Positions 1-13,540 are shown, counted from the first letter of the stretch. The stretch is 64,000 nt of DNA from Enoplolaimus lenunculus (GCA_030248215.1 JASANG010002344.1:62001-126000); one strand, 5' to 3'. Numbers and translations: made by a program. Notes: a model not told the origin generated them from the letters alone.

Positions 1-300
1 CTAACAAGAAAACACTAAATAGCAATACACTGGTATCAAGAGCTTAGCTGAGTGCCAAGGGCCAGACGGAGCCTGTGGTTCTGCTATTGCCCTTTTGTAA
101 TGTCTGTCTAATTAATATTCGGCAGTTATCATACGTACTTACGCTTCCTCGTTTCTAAAATTCTGCGCTGTTTTTAGGTTTATATAACAGATGTATCCGA
201 TTATTATTTAAATATATAGCTGGAAGAGTAGGCGCGAAGCGGATACGAACTTACAACCTTCAGATTTTAGACGGCCAATAAATAAACCTAGTTCAGTTAA
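1..300. other. Upstream flank of WASHC4, no gene seen
   Basis: AT-rich sequence before the WASHC4 start codon. I see no exon and no clear TATA or initiator element; it presumably holds the promoter and 5' UTR of the gene that starts at 301. Confidence 0.5.
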
Positions 301-3300
301 ATGTCCGGCGACGTTGACATAGATCCTGCTTCTGTAGGTAAGTGAATTGCATGTAGCCGAGTTTGACTTAAAGATGCACGTGCAAACAATTATAGTTTTG
401 ATTGATATATTATAAGTTATTGTACTTTTCCAAAAGCTTGAAAAATTTCATTTGCATTCTTTCATCATTGTCTTTTAGAATTTGCTGGAAAGGTGCAACT
501 AAAAAACTTTGGAACGTTTTTGCGTCACTTACCGGCTGAACTTGCTCGAACGGCTCCTGAAGGTGTATTTGATTATCATAACGCATATTATGATCAATGG
601 TTATCGCCAGTTTGCATTCAGGCAAGACAACCAATTACTAAGACTGTTTTTTGCACATCGATATACATGCTTTTTTGCGGCCTTATTGCACTATTTAGTA
701 AATTAAACATAAACACAATCATTAAGCCGTATCATTCATCTCAAGCTTAGCAAAAGTTCTTGTGTAATATTTTTAGCTAAGTTTAGGTGTGTAGTGTATA
801 CTCGGTAGAATATTGTACTGTTCAAATCGAAGTTACATTTTATGTCTGTAGCTGATGAGGATACCTTAACATAGGTGCCAGTACATTCAGCTGCGCATTT
901 GACGATTGTCATTGTTAAAGGTAATATTAATTGGACGGATGGGAATGGTGAATTGTTTCAAGTAAATGATGTTATAGTATAACGCTGACGAGTCTCAAAG
1001 TTTGCTCACTTTGGTGCGAACTGATAATTTGATTCTGAATAAAGTTGTAATTGTGCTGGCGTCATTGATTGAAGAAATGGACCAATTGGCAAAAGAAGGG
1101 GAAACTAAATTTGCTCCTGGGCTGTTGTTGTATGGTGAAGGTACAATTGGGCATTTGGGTTATTTTGCGAGTTGTGTAGTTTTTATTAATGTTTTGAAAG
1201 CCGAAAATATACACTGTGCAAGAAGTTTTATTAACGGGTTAATTGTAAACTTTACATAGGTTATTTGTAGAGGTTGAAGATATAACTGCTACGGTGTAAA
1301 ATAACTGCTGTTTCTGTATTGCTTTAGGTGTTGCGTGTTTACTATGTTGAGTCCGCATAAGTTATGGCAATAATGACAGTTTTTAAACTGAAGGTGAATT
1401 TGAATGTGTAATATCTTCAGGGTTCATTCCTACTCGTGATACAGCGCAAACGTCCATTGCTTACTATATGCCTTTTCTTCAAGTAAGCCTGTGTTTATAT
1501 AGTAAGTAAAGTCCATCAGATTTAATATATCTGTTATTGTTGTACAGTTTTATTTTTGATACTGCTGAAAGATGTAAAAACATTTTACGAAATAGTTGTG
1601 GTTTGTTGTTCTACTTGCATAAAGGGTTCCACAATTCACAAATACAGGTTGAAGTGCAAGTTTTCTGTATCTAATTAATTATCTGATTTCTAATTATTGT
1701 AAATTTTTTGGTTGATTTGCTTTAGGAGCTCTCGTGCTATGTCGATCGCTGCTTTGAAACCATTCGTAACATAATGCAACAACTTGCATCAATTTATAGC
1801 ATAGAGTGAGAGGCAATTGTTTTTAATTAGCAGCAGTTTGTTGTGTGTATGGTGTGCTATTTTATTTATTGTTCATTTAGTATGTAATATATTATTTCAT
1901 TTTGTTTTTGGTTTACATATAGAGAAAGTAGGTTTTGTTGATAGTATGTATCTTAGTGCAGGTTGGAGTACGTATCATTAACTTAACTTCTTATAAATTG
2001 CTGCGATGTAAAAATAGCAAGAGACTGAAACGGCTGCATATTAATTGATGTTATTGTTTAAAGTTAATTTAGAGTGGCCCAGATAATCAATTTGGACGGT
2101 GTACATTTTGTTGTAAGTTTTGGATTGACTTATTTAGGTTGAACAACTTTAGTTAAAGTTATATTTTTGTTGTTGGTTTCATATTATTACTTTGGCATGT
2201 TATGTTAGGAGGTTGAGTTTGGCAGTAGAATACGTCGTTTTAGACGATGAAGATAAATTTGAATTGGTATTTGGCAGAATTTATACGTATAGTGTTGTAT
2301 GTTTTTACCAATTCTAATGGTTTTCGCAAGATAAAAGTGTACAATTGAAAATCTGTTTTATGTAATTAACGAATCCTTGGATAAAACATAAAATCAGTGC
2401 TTCAAATTGCAGACATGGAGGACTTGTGTATAAATTATAAAGTAAAAAATTTCAGAGCGTTTTTGAATCGCTTGGCAATCTGCTACGAATGTTGATGACA
2501 CTGGATGAAGTAGTAACTCGTCAAACAGTTTTGACACAACACTGGAATGCATATATCAGGTGAGAGTAAAGACTAGAATGATTTGTACGTAATAAAGATG
2601 CCTTTTGCCACATGTTAATCTGCCATGGCTCACCCTGAGTAACAAATTTAGGACTGACTAAGCTCTTCTTCAGATTGTGTCAAATGCAGTTCAGCATATT
2701 TTGTGAGTTTTAATCATGTAACACTTTTCATTGCGTTTCAGCGTTAGGGTGGTGATATTCCTGCCATACCACGCCGTCCGTTACCGCACGGTATCGCAGG
2801 CAAATTGTTCGAGCACAACTATACACCAATGGAAAATGACGTACGACGACGGACAGTGCCAGATTACACTGAACTTTTTAAAAATTGTAGCGCCACCCTT
2901 AGCACAATATGCCAAACGGTGGACTTAAGGTGCCAAATGTCAATAAAATTTTTTTAAAAGTATAGCATGACCTTTACTTTCATAGTACATATACTTGTAG
3001 AAAGTGTATTGTTGTGGTTTCAGGACAATCAAAATGGTCCATCATAATCCCGATAGGTTTGAAACGTCACGAACGGAGCTGAAACCGCTGGAAGCTGTCA
3101 TTCAGAAAATGGACGCTCAACTGATGGCTGGTGAAATATTACAGGTTAGTCGTAGCGTAGTTAACCTGTTTTGGCCAGAGTGCAACCGGAATTACAATTT
3201 AAAGAAACCGAAACCGGATAATGAAATCTATTTGTTTTTATCGTATATTTTAGTAAGATGTCTTATTGTCCATTGACCAAATTGTAATACCGGAATTATT

Positions 3301-6300
3301 AATTCCGGTAAAAATTTACCGGAACCGGAAGGTGAAAGAACCGGAATTCTGGTTGCACCCTGGTTTGGCTAATTAAAACCTAGAATAGCAACAAAGCACT
3401 CTGGAAAAAGCAAAACAAAACGCCAACTATGCCATAGAAGTAAATATCGATAATGATTTAGCAGATTTTGTTCAAGAAATTAAGTTAAATAAATTTGAAC
3501 TAAACATGCATGTGTTAGATTTTTGCACTTTAATCTGAGGTTGTTGCAAAAAACCAAACTGTCATAAAGCTTGTTCTGTCAACTATGACCGATATTCATC
3601 TGACTACACGCGAGAAATGTATATGTTGCGGACTTTCGTATTAACTTTCAGCAGTTCAATTTTGTGTTGTATTGAAGTTTTGCGAAATACTAATGTATGC
3701 TAATTGTTTAATTGCGTGTAATTACCACCTGACAGTCAAAACAGCATGTAAATTACTGTAATATTTTGATACATGTATGAGTTAGACAGCTGTTACATGA
3801 TTTAACAACACATATTATTCATATATTAGTATTGCAACAAAGCAATTCATAAACCCAATGGGTATTTATAATCTTGCGTTACACTAAAGAACTTTCAAGC
3901 TTTTGTTGTACGAAGTGAATTTGGCTGTACATTGTAAACAAATGACGATTATACGAAAGCCTGGCCACGTAATGCTTCAAGCTAGGCGAATAACTGATTT
4001 GCGATCAAAATCTGTGTTTTTTGAAGAATTGTGCATCGCAACAGTTTGACGTCGGAACGTTAAGCGTTGTTAGCCACGGTCGTTTATCGAACGAATGTTC
4101 ATGGATGATCAGACATATTTACACCAGAATTGAAAAGCTCCTTGGTAATATGAAATTTTTAATGTCTGTTAGATATTTAATGGTGTTTTAGGCCAACACA
4201 TGTGTTTTCAGCTAGGTTCGCAGCAGTTACCGCATATAAAGATTTCTCAAATAAAAAATTCGTTTCAATGATCGTAGTCGAAAATGCAGAAATGTATAAC
4301 TGCATAGCGTGCCTACCCCTAGACTGGCTTCTGGTTACGACGGTGTTTTTGGCCGTGCAGTACGTGCTATCACACCATGACAGATAGGGTCAACTCTAAA
4401 CGCCGAAGGTGTGCATGTCAAAATTAAACCTGATCTTGTGGTTACATTTATTAAATGGAAAACTTAGAAATCATTTTACTATCGGAGGTAAGTGCTCTAC
4501 ACATTGGTCAGAATTAGCCCTTAATAGCCGAATACATTGGTTGTGTTGAATGTATTTTCATTTTTATTTTTTTTTTATATTTCAGGTGAGCCTGGTGAAA
4601 CTATTGAACGTAAAATTCTTGCATCGTTGTGCGCGCTACAGATATTTACAGTGACTGTATTTCGTAGTTTAGATAAGAAAACCGTCCGACAACTATTTGA
4701 CTGCTACAAGAAGGTATGACTACAAAAGAGCTTATTTCATTAAATGGCGGAAATACCGACCGGTTATCGCTTTTCAAAATAAACACTTAGGTGGTTTTGG
4801 TGTTATAGATGTGTGATGTTTTATTGCAAATTATGTGCTACTACATGAGTTTGAAGTCAGAGCATTTTAATTAGAATTGTTATCTCAGGATATGTACTAA
4901 TGGTTTGTATTTAGAATAACTTAATTTATTATGGGGTTTTGGCTTGTTGTCAGGTGCCGGTGATGCATTTGATTGGCGATATATTTTGGTCCCCTGCAGA
5001 CCACTTTGTTGCCAAATTGCCTCAATCTGCGAAAATTATCGAACGTAAAACTATCCAGGCCGCGGAAGCTCTGAAACTTTCATATCTGAACACAAAAAGT
5101 CAGTTACTCCATCGAACAACGCAGGCTTGTATTGTTCAACTTTGTGACTGGGCGCTAAGATTTGAACGTGAATTCAGCCAATCATGGTCGAGTAATATCA
5201 CAAAAGATTTACAACAACGCGCTAAACTGTCACTACAAGCAGCGCGATTTGCATATTCCATTAGCTATGTTATTAAATCACTGGTTGGCTTACATGTAAC
5301 CGTAAAACGGCCAATGACACACGATACTGTAATCAATGTGCTACTGTGTGTTCAAGCGCTCAAATCACTGCAAGCAACTGTTTTCAGGCACTGGCAAAGT
5401 TTGTCTCAATCACAGGGACACATTTGTCAACATTTTACTTCAAATTTACTAAAATTGACCACAGCAGTTAAGAAACGACAAGAATTGGGACAAAGACAGT
5501 TGTCAGAACGCCGTCTAGATGTCATATCGGCGTTGGGATTGAGTCAAAATATGCTAAGTGGACCTGTGTCTGGGAGGCGTATGGTAATCATGAAACTTGC
5601 GTTAGAAATTGCTGACCAGCCTCGAACATTTACACCTGAAGAAATTAATGCTCTGAATTCGCAGATATTCAAACTTGAAAATGTTTGTGAACTACGGACA
5701 AAGATATACACAGCGTCAGAATGCAGTTTTGTATATTGGCAACGCTCGTTGTTAAGCGCATACTGTAAACAGCTATTAAAGCATCCTAAAAATTGTAACG
5801 GGTTGCGTTATATGTGTGATGCGGTTAATGATTGCATTCCAATGCTACGTACAGTACGCCATGATGAAATTGGGCCAGAACGTGTTATTGAACAATTTGA
5901 AAAGGAAATGCGAACGTTAGTTGAGAAGGTACGAGGTTTAAGGTTTGCTGAATATATAGAGCTGGGGGTTGTTTTCGAATCGAGTACCTCCTTAAGCGAA
6001 ATATTGATGTACGTTACTAAATTTAATTTATGGTGTACAGACAAATTGTAGCGAAAAGTTCGCGCAGTACTGTAGCTCAGTGTTCAGAATACTTCACATG
6101 AATTAACTGAAAGCATTTTCTGCGCAATAATACTTTTAGGAATTGTTGGATAACATTTGCGTTGCGGTTGAAACTGATTTGCGCTTATCGATACACACTC
6201 ATCTGCAATTGGATGACCGAAGCCCTTTGGTAATGCCTCCGAAAGACTATTCACCATTGCTTGCGTTGCCGCCTATTCGGATCAAGGATACATATATCAG

Positions 6301-9300
6301 TATCAAAGGCAAGTGATTTCATTTAGAAATAGATGTATGAGATATTTTTCAAAAGAGCTACTATCTATAACTGCGTTGGGTAGGTCTGTTATTGGTCAAA
6401 ACTTTACATTGGTATCATTTGTCGGATTTAACGACAATACTCATGTAAATTCAACAAACATACTATCTTTAATACTTTCGATATTTTAGTAAATTATTAA
6501 ATAATTATCTTTTGTGTTTCTGGATGTTGTGTAATTTTGCTATGAAACAGGTTACGTTGAACAGTATTTGGAGCGAACATTCTACAATTTAACAACTGTC
6601 GCACTACATGATTGGCGGACGTACGCGGAAATGAGGCAACTGGCTGAACAGAAATACGGCCTGCATTTGACTGATTCCCATTTGCCACATCAACAGCTAG
6701 AACAGGTAATCCATGATTAATATTCGTTATGTTTGATTTGAAAATTAAGCAGTGCATCGTTATCGGTTTTTGTAGTTGTTAATTATTTCGTGTTTCGCGT
6801 GTAACGGTTTCCGTGCGTATTGCTTGCTATGCTATAATGGCAGCAGTGTAGCTGTATATGTCCGTATTTCAGATGGTTTATTGTAGATATTACTGTTTGG
6901 TGCAAAAGTTTCAAAATCTAACTCGTTTTGTGCGGATGGTCTAGCTTGCAACAGAGTTTAATCTTTTTGAAGATTTTCGGTTGACGATCTTGTGCTATGC
7001 GTACACAACTGACAATACAATTCCAAAGTTTAAAGTGTACCATATACAGTCAACTATTTGAAGAAAGTTCAAGTTTTATGAGTGAAAGTTCACCCGTTAA
7101 CTGCAACATTATCTTTAATGCAGATTTTTTGTTTATGGGAATTTTGTTATTTATGAAATTAGCGATAATTTTAGGGTCTGGATGTGTTAGAAATAATGCG
7201 AAATATTCATCAATTTGTTGCCAAATATATGTACAATTTAAACAATCAGGTAAAGTTTTTTCATGAATAATTTTGTTGTTTAGAAAACTTGCGTTTTGTG
7301 TAATAATGAAAAACGCTGATAAAGATTGCTGTTTTCCTAATGATTGCTATGTTGCGTATGAGATTTTGCGAACCTTTAGATAACCTTTAAACTAAACGAA
7401 AAAAATCGTTTTTTCAAAATTAAAAAATATGATTTTAAACACATTTGTTTCATTATTCGGTTGTTGTCAGATATTCATTGAACGGTCGTCGAACAACAAA
7501 CATTTGAATACAATCGGAATTAAACATGTCGCAAACAGCATTCGCGCGCATGGATCTGGCATTATGAATACTACGGTTAGTTTTCTTGCGTTGTGGCAGA
7601 TACTGAATCCGAAATTTATTTTATTGACAATAAAGTAATAGAGCATTTACCTTGTACATTGCACCGAATACGATGGCACTAGTCTAAAAGCAAACTTTGA
7701 TATAAACGTATTTTAGCAAAATAGTAATAGTTTCTATCGCTAAATAATCGACGAAATGTGCAACGCTGCCAAGGCTAATTTGATTGAGTCCCGATATTAG
7801 CCTTATTGTCTCAGGACTTGTAAAAGTGTCAAGACTACTTTGTCGTTGCACTTTGTAAAAAGAGAAATTGACCAGAAAAAAAGCGCAGTTATTTTTGAAC
7901 GAGAATGTTATCAAAATGATACATGGGTTATTTTTTAAATATAATTTTAGTATAATTTCAAAAGAGTTTTTATTACACTGTTTCAGGTTAATTTCACATA
8001 TCAGTTTTTACGCACAAAATTCTATATTTTTTCACAATTTTTGTTCGACGAACAAATTAAATCGCGATTATTGAAAGATGTACGCTACTTCAAGTCGAAG
8101 CGTGAAGAATTAGATAAAATGGTAGGCTTAATGTTATGTTTTCAGAATTTTTCGAGCTGAAACTAAATTAAACGCTCAGCGGTTTTTTGGGTCGTAATAT
8201 TCAATTACTGTCTTGGCTATCAGCAATCATTGCTTTGTCAGCGAAATTTTTTTGTCAAATTAGTACTTTTTTATCAAGGTAGATATTTCGTTATTTAATT
8301 AAAATATGTTTATATATCAAAATTGTTCTACCACAGTAATTTTGCGATTTTTCGATTTCGTGGTTGGTTTAATACAAGTATTTAATATTTTAAAACGACG
8401 GCTATTATAATTTGCCTTGTAAAGAGGGATAATATTTTTTCAGTATCCGTTTGATAGAGCGGAAAAATTTAATCGTGGGATTCGCCGCCTTGGTCTAAGT
8501 CCTGATGGGTCGACGTATCTGGACCAGTTTAGGGTGTTGATTTCCCAGATAGGTATGTTGAGGTTGTATTAACAACTCAGATACGTGTTAGATGCTTGAA
8601 ATGAATTTTTCAGTCGGGACGCTAAAATCAGATTAAGGTTATAGGGTATTTTCACCCTTTGGTTTGCAGATGTTTGCATAATCACGGACAGCATAGAAAC
8701 TAGCATTCCTAGGTTCATCGTTATTCAGTATATGTTAAACACGCGTCGCAGCTGTTACTTGAAAACAACAGCTCGCACTGGCACAGTCCTTTTTACTGAT
8801 GCAATCAGAGCATCCCATGCCTTCAAATTCCAGCAAGATCAGCGCAATTGTTTTAATAGTAACAACCATATACTTTTGTAAACTTGAAGCTGAGCTGTTT
8901 GAAAATTATATGTTTTTAAGTTGAAGTAGTTTTGTGTGTTTGTATATAATGCTTTTTTATATACATCTAAGGTCATTTTTGTCTTCACGCACAATTTTTA
9001 TGTACGTAGTGCCTAGCGGAGAATTATCCCAAACCAATGCAATTTTTTGATACTGTTTTCAGGGAACGCCCTTGGCTATGTACGTTTGATCCGGTCTGGT
9101 GGTCTCCAATGTGTCGCGGAATCAGTTAAATTTATCCCAGATTTGGACGATATTGTTTCGTTCGGTGAGCTTGCGGAAAAATCTGGCCTAGCGACAAATA
9201 GTCTCAAGTGTGCGAAACGGGTCGATGACGTCATCGATGCAATGATGAAAAATTTTTCAGAAGGCTCGCCATATTTTAAGGTAAGTTTCAAAGAAGTTTG

Positions 9301-11586
9301 TTGAATTCTTTCTAGGTGTTCAGAATTTCCATTTAGTGTACGACACTCACGCTATATAAATAGTTTAAATTAAGATGCATTTCAGCGACAGACACATCTA
9401 TAAAAACCAAATGTTTGCGCTGTAAGTCACCTATAAAGTATTGATTGTGTTCTGAAGATTGAAATACACAACTAGCCACTTTTCACTGCTATATTTTGAC
9501 TGGTTTGTTTCTTTTCAGCTATTGGTTGATGTGTTTTCAAGTGAATTTCGCGCTGAAAAAAATGCTCACTTGTCGAATTTTTATATGATCATTCCACCTT
9601 TGGTAAGCCAATATACGGTAGCATATAAAGGTGTTCGAATTTATTGTTTACGTAGTGTTTTAGGAGTTTATTTTAAGCGCTTAACTGTTTATGTTTACAT
9701 CGCTTTCTTCAAATATATTTTAGTGAAGACGGTGTATAATAACGTAAACCTGAATCTGTTTACTCCAAGTACACTACTACTGTAATATACAAAGTTTCTT
9801 TCAGTTTTTTCTTTTATACTGCATCACGCTGGAAATGGAAATGTTTAGATATGTTTGTTCCCTCCCAACGATTTCAATATTGTCAAGTGGTCTTGATATA
9901 GTTACGTTTGTTTTCAGACGGTTAACTATGTCGAATACATAATGACGAGTAAAGACAAAATTACTAAAAAAGGTGGCGGCACAGGTGCAACATTTACTGA
10001 TGATGGATTTGCTATGGGTAAAAACAATCGAATCTTATTTAATTAGGTTCCGCCGCTTATGTTTTTGGATTCGCACCTTGTTCGCAGTAGTGCAAAAATA
10101 TGCCAAAGTAGATGCATTGCGTTCCTGGTAAGACACTGATGCCATTAGGCACGAGCATGCAACAAGCTTTGTTTTGCATGGCTCGAAATGTACCAGTGCG
10201 CGTTTCGTTTTGGTCCTACCTCCCCTCAATGTTTACATGTAATTGTCAGCCAACATTTTTATTAAGCAGACTATGTACCTAGTTGCATACTCTTATCTAA
10301 GAGTATCGCGTATTGTCGTTTTAGTAACTAGATGAAATTGGAAATACAATGCTACATCGGCACGTTTGAATGCGTTGTTTGCTGTAATTGATATTATGCT
10401 GATGAAATTACTATTTTAGGTATCGCATACATTCTGGAACTATTGGACCAACCCAAAGCTTTTGATTCGCTGCACTGGTTCGCTTCTGTACGAACAAAGT
10501 TCCGAGTGCAAAAGGTTAGTAAATGGCTTTCGGATTTTTTAATCAACACAATCTGATCCCCTGTCAATTGATAAAGATTTTTTGTTTAAAATGATACAAA
10601 ATGGCAGTGTTAAACAAAAATAACCATCGCTTTTGTAACAGTAAATATTTTATAATTAACACCGTGTAAGTGTTGCTGTCGTACTAGAGATTAGATAAAA
10701 TTTTGTATTTGATTAGTTATTCTGTTTTTACTATAGATGCGTTTACCTTCAGACTGAAATGCGGGAACAAGCAAAAACTGCGGCGAATAATCGAGATGAA
10801 AAATTACAACAAACAATTTCGCTAAGTAGCAAACGTCTTGAGCAGCATAGAAAGGTAAGTGCACAACGTACAGTAACCGTGTGTTTCAAGTTTTTCATTT
10901 GTTTTACAATTTTCCTAAAATTTAACCTCACACAAAACATTTTGTGAAAAAGTTCATTCAAAATGTTTAAATAGCACTTTGCACAACTGCATGCTGACGT
11001 CTCGAAGAGTTGTACGTAAAGAAGTCCGATTATTGTTAGCGTTTTAATTTAAGCGAAGACTAACGGTTGCGCTATACTCGCCGCGCGCCGGCGTGCGGCA
11101 GATAAAATTTGTCTATTAAAGCTGTCGCACGCCATAAAATAGATTTTGCCTATGTTTTGTTAGCAAGGTATAGCGTCGCGCGGTGGCGTCCGGCAGCTCA
11201 TGACGGTTTCCAGTACAGTAAATAGAAGCTGTTTAAATGTTTTAAACTACAGTATTGTACTATTGTTTTTAGGAATTTGAATTGTTGTACTTTTCGTTGT
11301 CTTCTGCTCGGGTGTTTTTTCGTTCAGAATCAAATTTGGACGACGAAAGTAGTAATAGCCGTTTGGACACGTTGTCTGATACGAAATCTGTAATATCAGC
11401 AAAAAATACCATAGGCACTGATGATGTAGAAAGTAAGTGCATTTAATGATCCTTAAGAAAAGGAAATACACCACGGTACGTGAATCAAAGATTGTGAGAT
11501 TGAGACTGGGTAGGGATATGGATCGGATGAAAATTCGACCCAATTTTCTTCGTATTTTATTTGTTTCAGGTATCAAATCAGAATAA
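301..11586 (+). CDS. WASHC4: WASH complex subunit 4 (SWIP), complete 24-exon gene
   Basis: Subunit of the WASH complex, which activates Arp2/3 actin nucleation on endosomes. Exons read by homology and splice signals: 301-337, 479-621, 978-1140, 1421-1482, 1726-1805, 2073-2112, 2456-2559, 3024-3144, 4027-4144, 4586-4713, 4954-5928, 6140-6308, 6551-6705, 7175-7249, 7471-7575, 7987-8121, 8444-8552, 9063-9280, 9519-9602, 9918-10017, 10420-10514, 10753-10854, 11273-11432, 11570-11586. They sum to 3495 nt, or 1164 residues, against 1173 in human as I recall it, and every phase matches. Family blocks seen: [10 protein letters not shown] near the N-terminus, [53 protein letters not shown] and [12 protein letters not shown]. 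The Ser/Asp-rich C-terminal tail is as in the family. Exon 11 is unusually large (325 codons). Two introns use GC donors. The start gives MSGDVDID, only 12 codons before the first splice. Identity is near certain; the small first and last exons are the least certain parts. Confidence 0.96.
622..977 (+). other. WASHC4 intron 2 with GC-AG ends
   Basis: The exon ends ATT CAG and the intron opens GCAAGA and closes TATAG. Joining here gives SPVCIQ then [10 protein letters not shown], which lines up residue for residue with the human block DPIALKLLPYEQSSLL. The nearest GT (after CCTGAAG) would give the wrong phase. Confidence 0.85.
3176..3362. mobile_element. Short hAT-like MITE, GGAACCGG family, internally deleted
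   Basis: It starts CAGAGTGCAACCGG (a change from CAGGG) and ends GGTTGCACCCTG, inside WASHC4 intron 8, 31 nt after exon 8. At 187 bp it keeps both ends and one ACCGGAACCGG block but lacks most of the interior of the 390-bp copies. The flanks GTTTTGGC and GTTTGGCT resemble a decayed 8-bp target duplication. Confidence 0.7.
6309..6550 (+). other. WASHC4 intron 12 with GC-AG ends
   Basis: The exon ends ATC AAA G, the intron opens GCAAGT and closes AACAG. The join gives [17 protein letters not shown], matching the family in frame. Reading on past the donor meets TGA after two codons. This is the strong AG/GCAAGT context typical of GC donors. Confidence 0.9.
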
Positions 11587-11950
11587 CCCTGATAAGCTGA
11601 TGTTTTTCCAAGATCTAGAATTTACAACCGAAAATAATATGTTACTTTGTTGAAAAATGTCTTTGCTTCGGGTTTACAGTTATGTGTTGGTTATTTTAGA
11701 CCTGTTGTGTCGTACGGGCACAGCAGGTTATAACTATTCAAATCGATGTGCAGCATTCAATTTGTGTGACTATGTGTCTTAAATGTCTTCAGAATATTTT
11801 AACTCCACTGTGTTATTGAATCATTCCTGTATACTCTATGTAGTTGAGTTTTTGGTTTGAGATTTCAATTCATGCTACGTTTTGACCTAATATAGCAGCG
11901 AAATTTAATATTGTTGCTTCAAAATAGTTATTTATTTCATTACCCATTTA

Positions 11951-12602
11951 ATGCGGGGTTCACGTTATGACTGGGGTAACCTGGAATACGTTTCTTCCCT
12001 ATTACAATAACGGGTAACATTTTGTCTGCATGTCGATGCGCTATCGAATTCGAAATATTTGATTTGTCTGTTATCGTAATATCGTATAATATTCGAAATG
12101 TTGGCCATCAATATCATATGATATGTGTGAAAATGTATTGAAGCTTCTGGTAAACTAGCCTGAATGTCGTGCAGAATAACATATGATACTAAAATTTGAA
12201 ATCTTAATTATTTGTACTTAGGAATATATTTAGGCAAAATTTAAGCCAGAAACAGAAAAAAAGATGCTAATTCAGTATTCGAAATCACTCCAAACCTACA
12301 TTATCTGACTTTTCATTGTGTTTTAGTGTGCACAAATTTGTCCCGCATCATATCATGTGATATTCATTTTGAATTTCGGAATATCATATGATATTTGCAA
12401 AAAAATGTCCCGTGATACCATGTGATATGGCTCTTTGTATACGATGATTTCTGGAGATCAGGGATTTGTAAGTCAATGTCATGTGACATTAATATTGTGT
12501 CTACATAGCCGCTATTCAGATCACAATATTTTACGTTAAACGTCGAACCAACATGAACATAACGTGTTCCGGACTGCCCCAGTTATAACGTGAACCCCAC
12601 AT
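11951..12602. mobile_element. 652-bp MITE with terminal inverted repeats
   Basis: The left end reads ATGCGGGGTTCACGTTAT and the right end is its near-perfect complement (GTTATAACGTGAACCCCACAT), with about 25 bp of matching arms. The interior has no ORF but repeated ATATCATATGATAT-type palindromes near 12108, 12350 and 12390. I see no clear target duplication. It lies about 370 bp after the WASHC4 stop. A stretch near 56880 (AATGTCCCGTGATGCGATATGAT, partly shared) suggests a second fragment. Confidence 0.75.
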
Positions 12603-12766
12603 GAATACTGTTATGCATTCCTGTCCAACTTAAATATTTTTGTTCATTGTATGGAGCGAATTATGAAAAGCCCCGCACTTAATGTAAGGTTCTTGCACTC
12701 GTCTTGTAATTTAATGTTCCCTGATAAAAGTTCCAAAGATGTTTTATTTTTCCTTACACAATTCAA

Positions 12767-13293
12767 CAGGGTGCAACCAGGAGTGAAAAATGCTGGAGCC
12801 AGAGGTGAACAGAACTTGCCAGAGCTGAAGCGAAATTAGGTAGTTAGAATAATGGTGTTAATGTTTTTGTTATCTTAGCAAATATTCGTATGTTGTTAAA
12901 TCATGTGGTTTTAAGCTTATTTTTGTGTGGAATCTCGGCAATTCTTTCCTCAAAATTGTGCGAATGATAAAACGAAATGCGTCAGAGATAAATTTTAAAC
13001 ATGTGCACTGCAAAAAATGGTGAGTCATATTTACTCTCTCCGAAATAGGCTTTTCCGGACTACACAAACTGAGTCAAATTCGACTCCGACAGCGTCAAAT
13101 TCAACTCACCCGAGTCGCTCAGTGAGTCGAATTCGACTCAATTTGTGTAGTACCGAAAAGCTTATTTCGGAGAGTCAATTTGAACCACCATTTTTTGTAG
13201 TGCGTAATTGCCAGATCCTCCGGCGCAAATTCTGCCAGAGTCGGAGGTCGATTTTTTGCCAGGATCGGAGGCAAATTTCCGGTTGCTACCCTG
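12767..13293. mobile_element. hAT-like MITE, CCGGAG family, split by another MITE
   Basis: It begins CAGGGTGCAACCAGG and ends GGTTGCTACCCTG, flanked by CAATTCAA and CAATTCAG, a 7/8 match to an 8-bp duplication. Without the 197-bp insert at 13006-13202 it is about 330 bp, like the copies at 14539 and 35348. Confidence 0.8.
13006..13202. mobile_element. Palindromic GAGTCAAATTCGACTC-rich MITE nested in another
   Basis: Ends CACTGCAAAAAATGGT and ACCATTTTTTGTAGTG are complements with one mismatch. Inner segments also pair (CTCTCCGAAATA with TATTTCGGAGAG), so the whole unit can fold into one long hairpin. It holds several copies of GAGTCRAATTCGACTC. A second, more decayed copy is at 34948-35135. 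Confidence 0.8.
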
Positions 13294-13540
13294 CAATTCA
13301 GGCTTAAAAATATTCCCGGGACTTTTCAGAAACTTTAAAGAAAAATAATAGATGCGCCGAAGACGGAACGTTTTTCTGTGGGACTGGAATAAAGTAATCT
13401 TTATAAGTTTAAGATTATTTTTATGCTTAGTGTCAGTTTCCGTTATTGAAATACCGGAATTTTATACATTGTTTTTCACGGTCAAAACAAGTTATAAATC
13501 ATGTATGGCGATGTTTTATTACAGATACTGCAATTATTCG

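Noticed and set aside
11088-11210. GC-rich blocks (CGCGCGCCGGCGTGCGGCAG and CGCGCGGTGGCGTCCGGCAG) in WASHC4 intron 22
   Set aside because: They look like two worn copies of a short repeat, but no element ends or pairing were clear enough to call.
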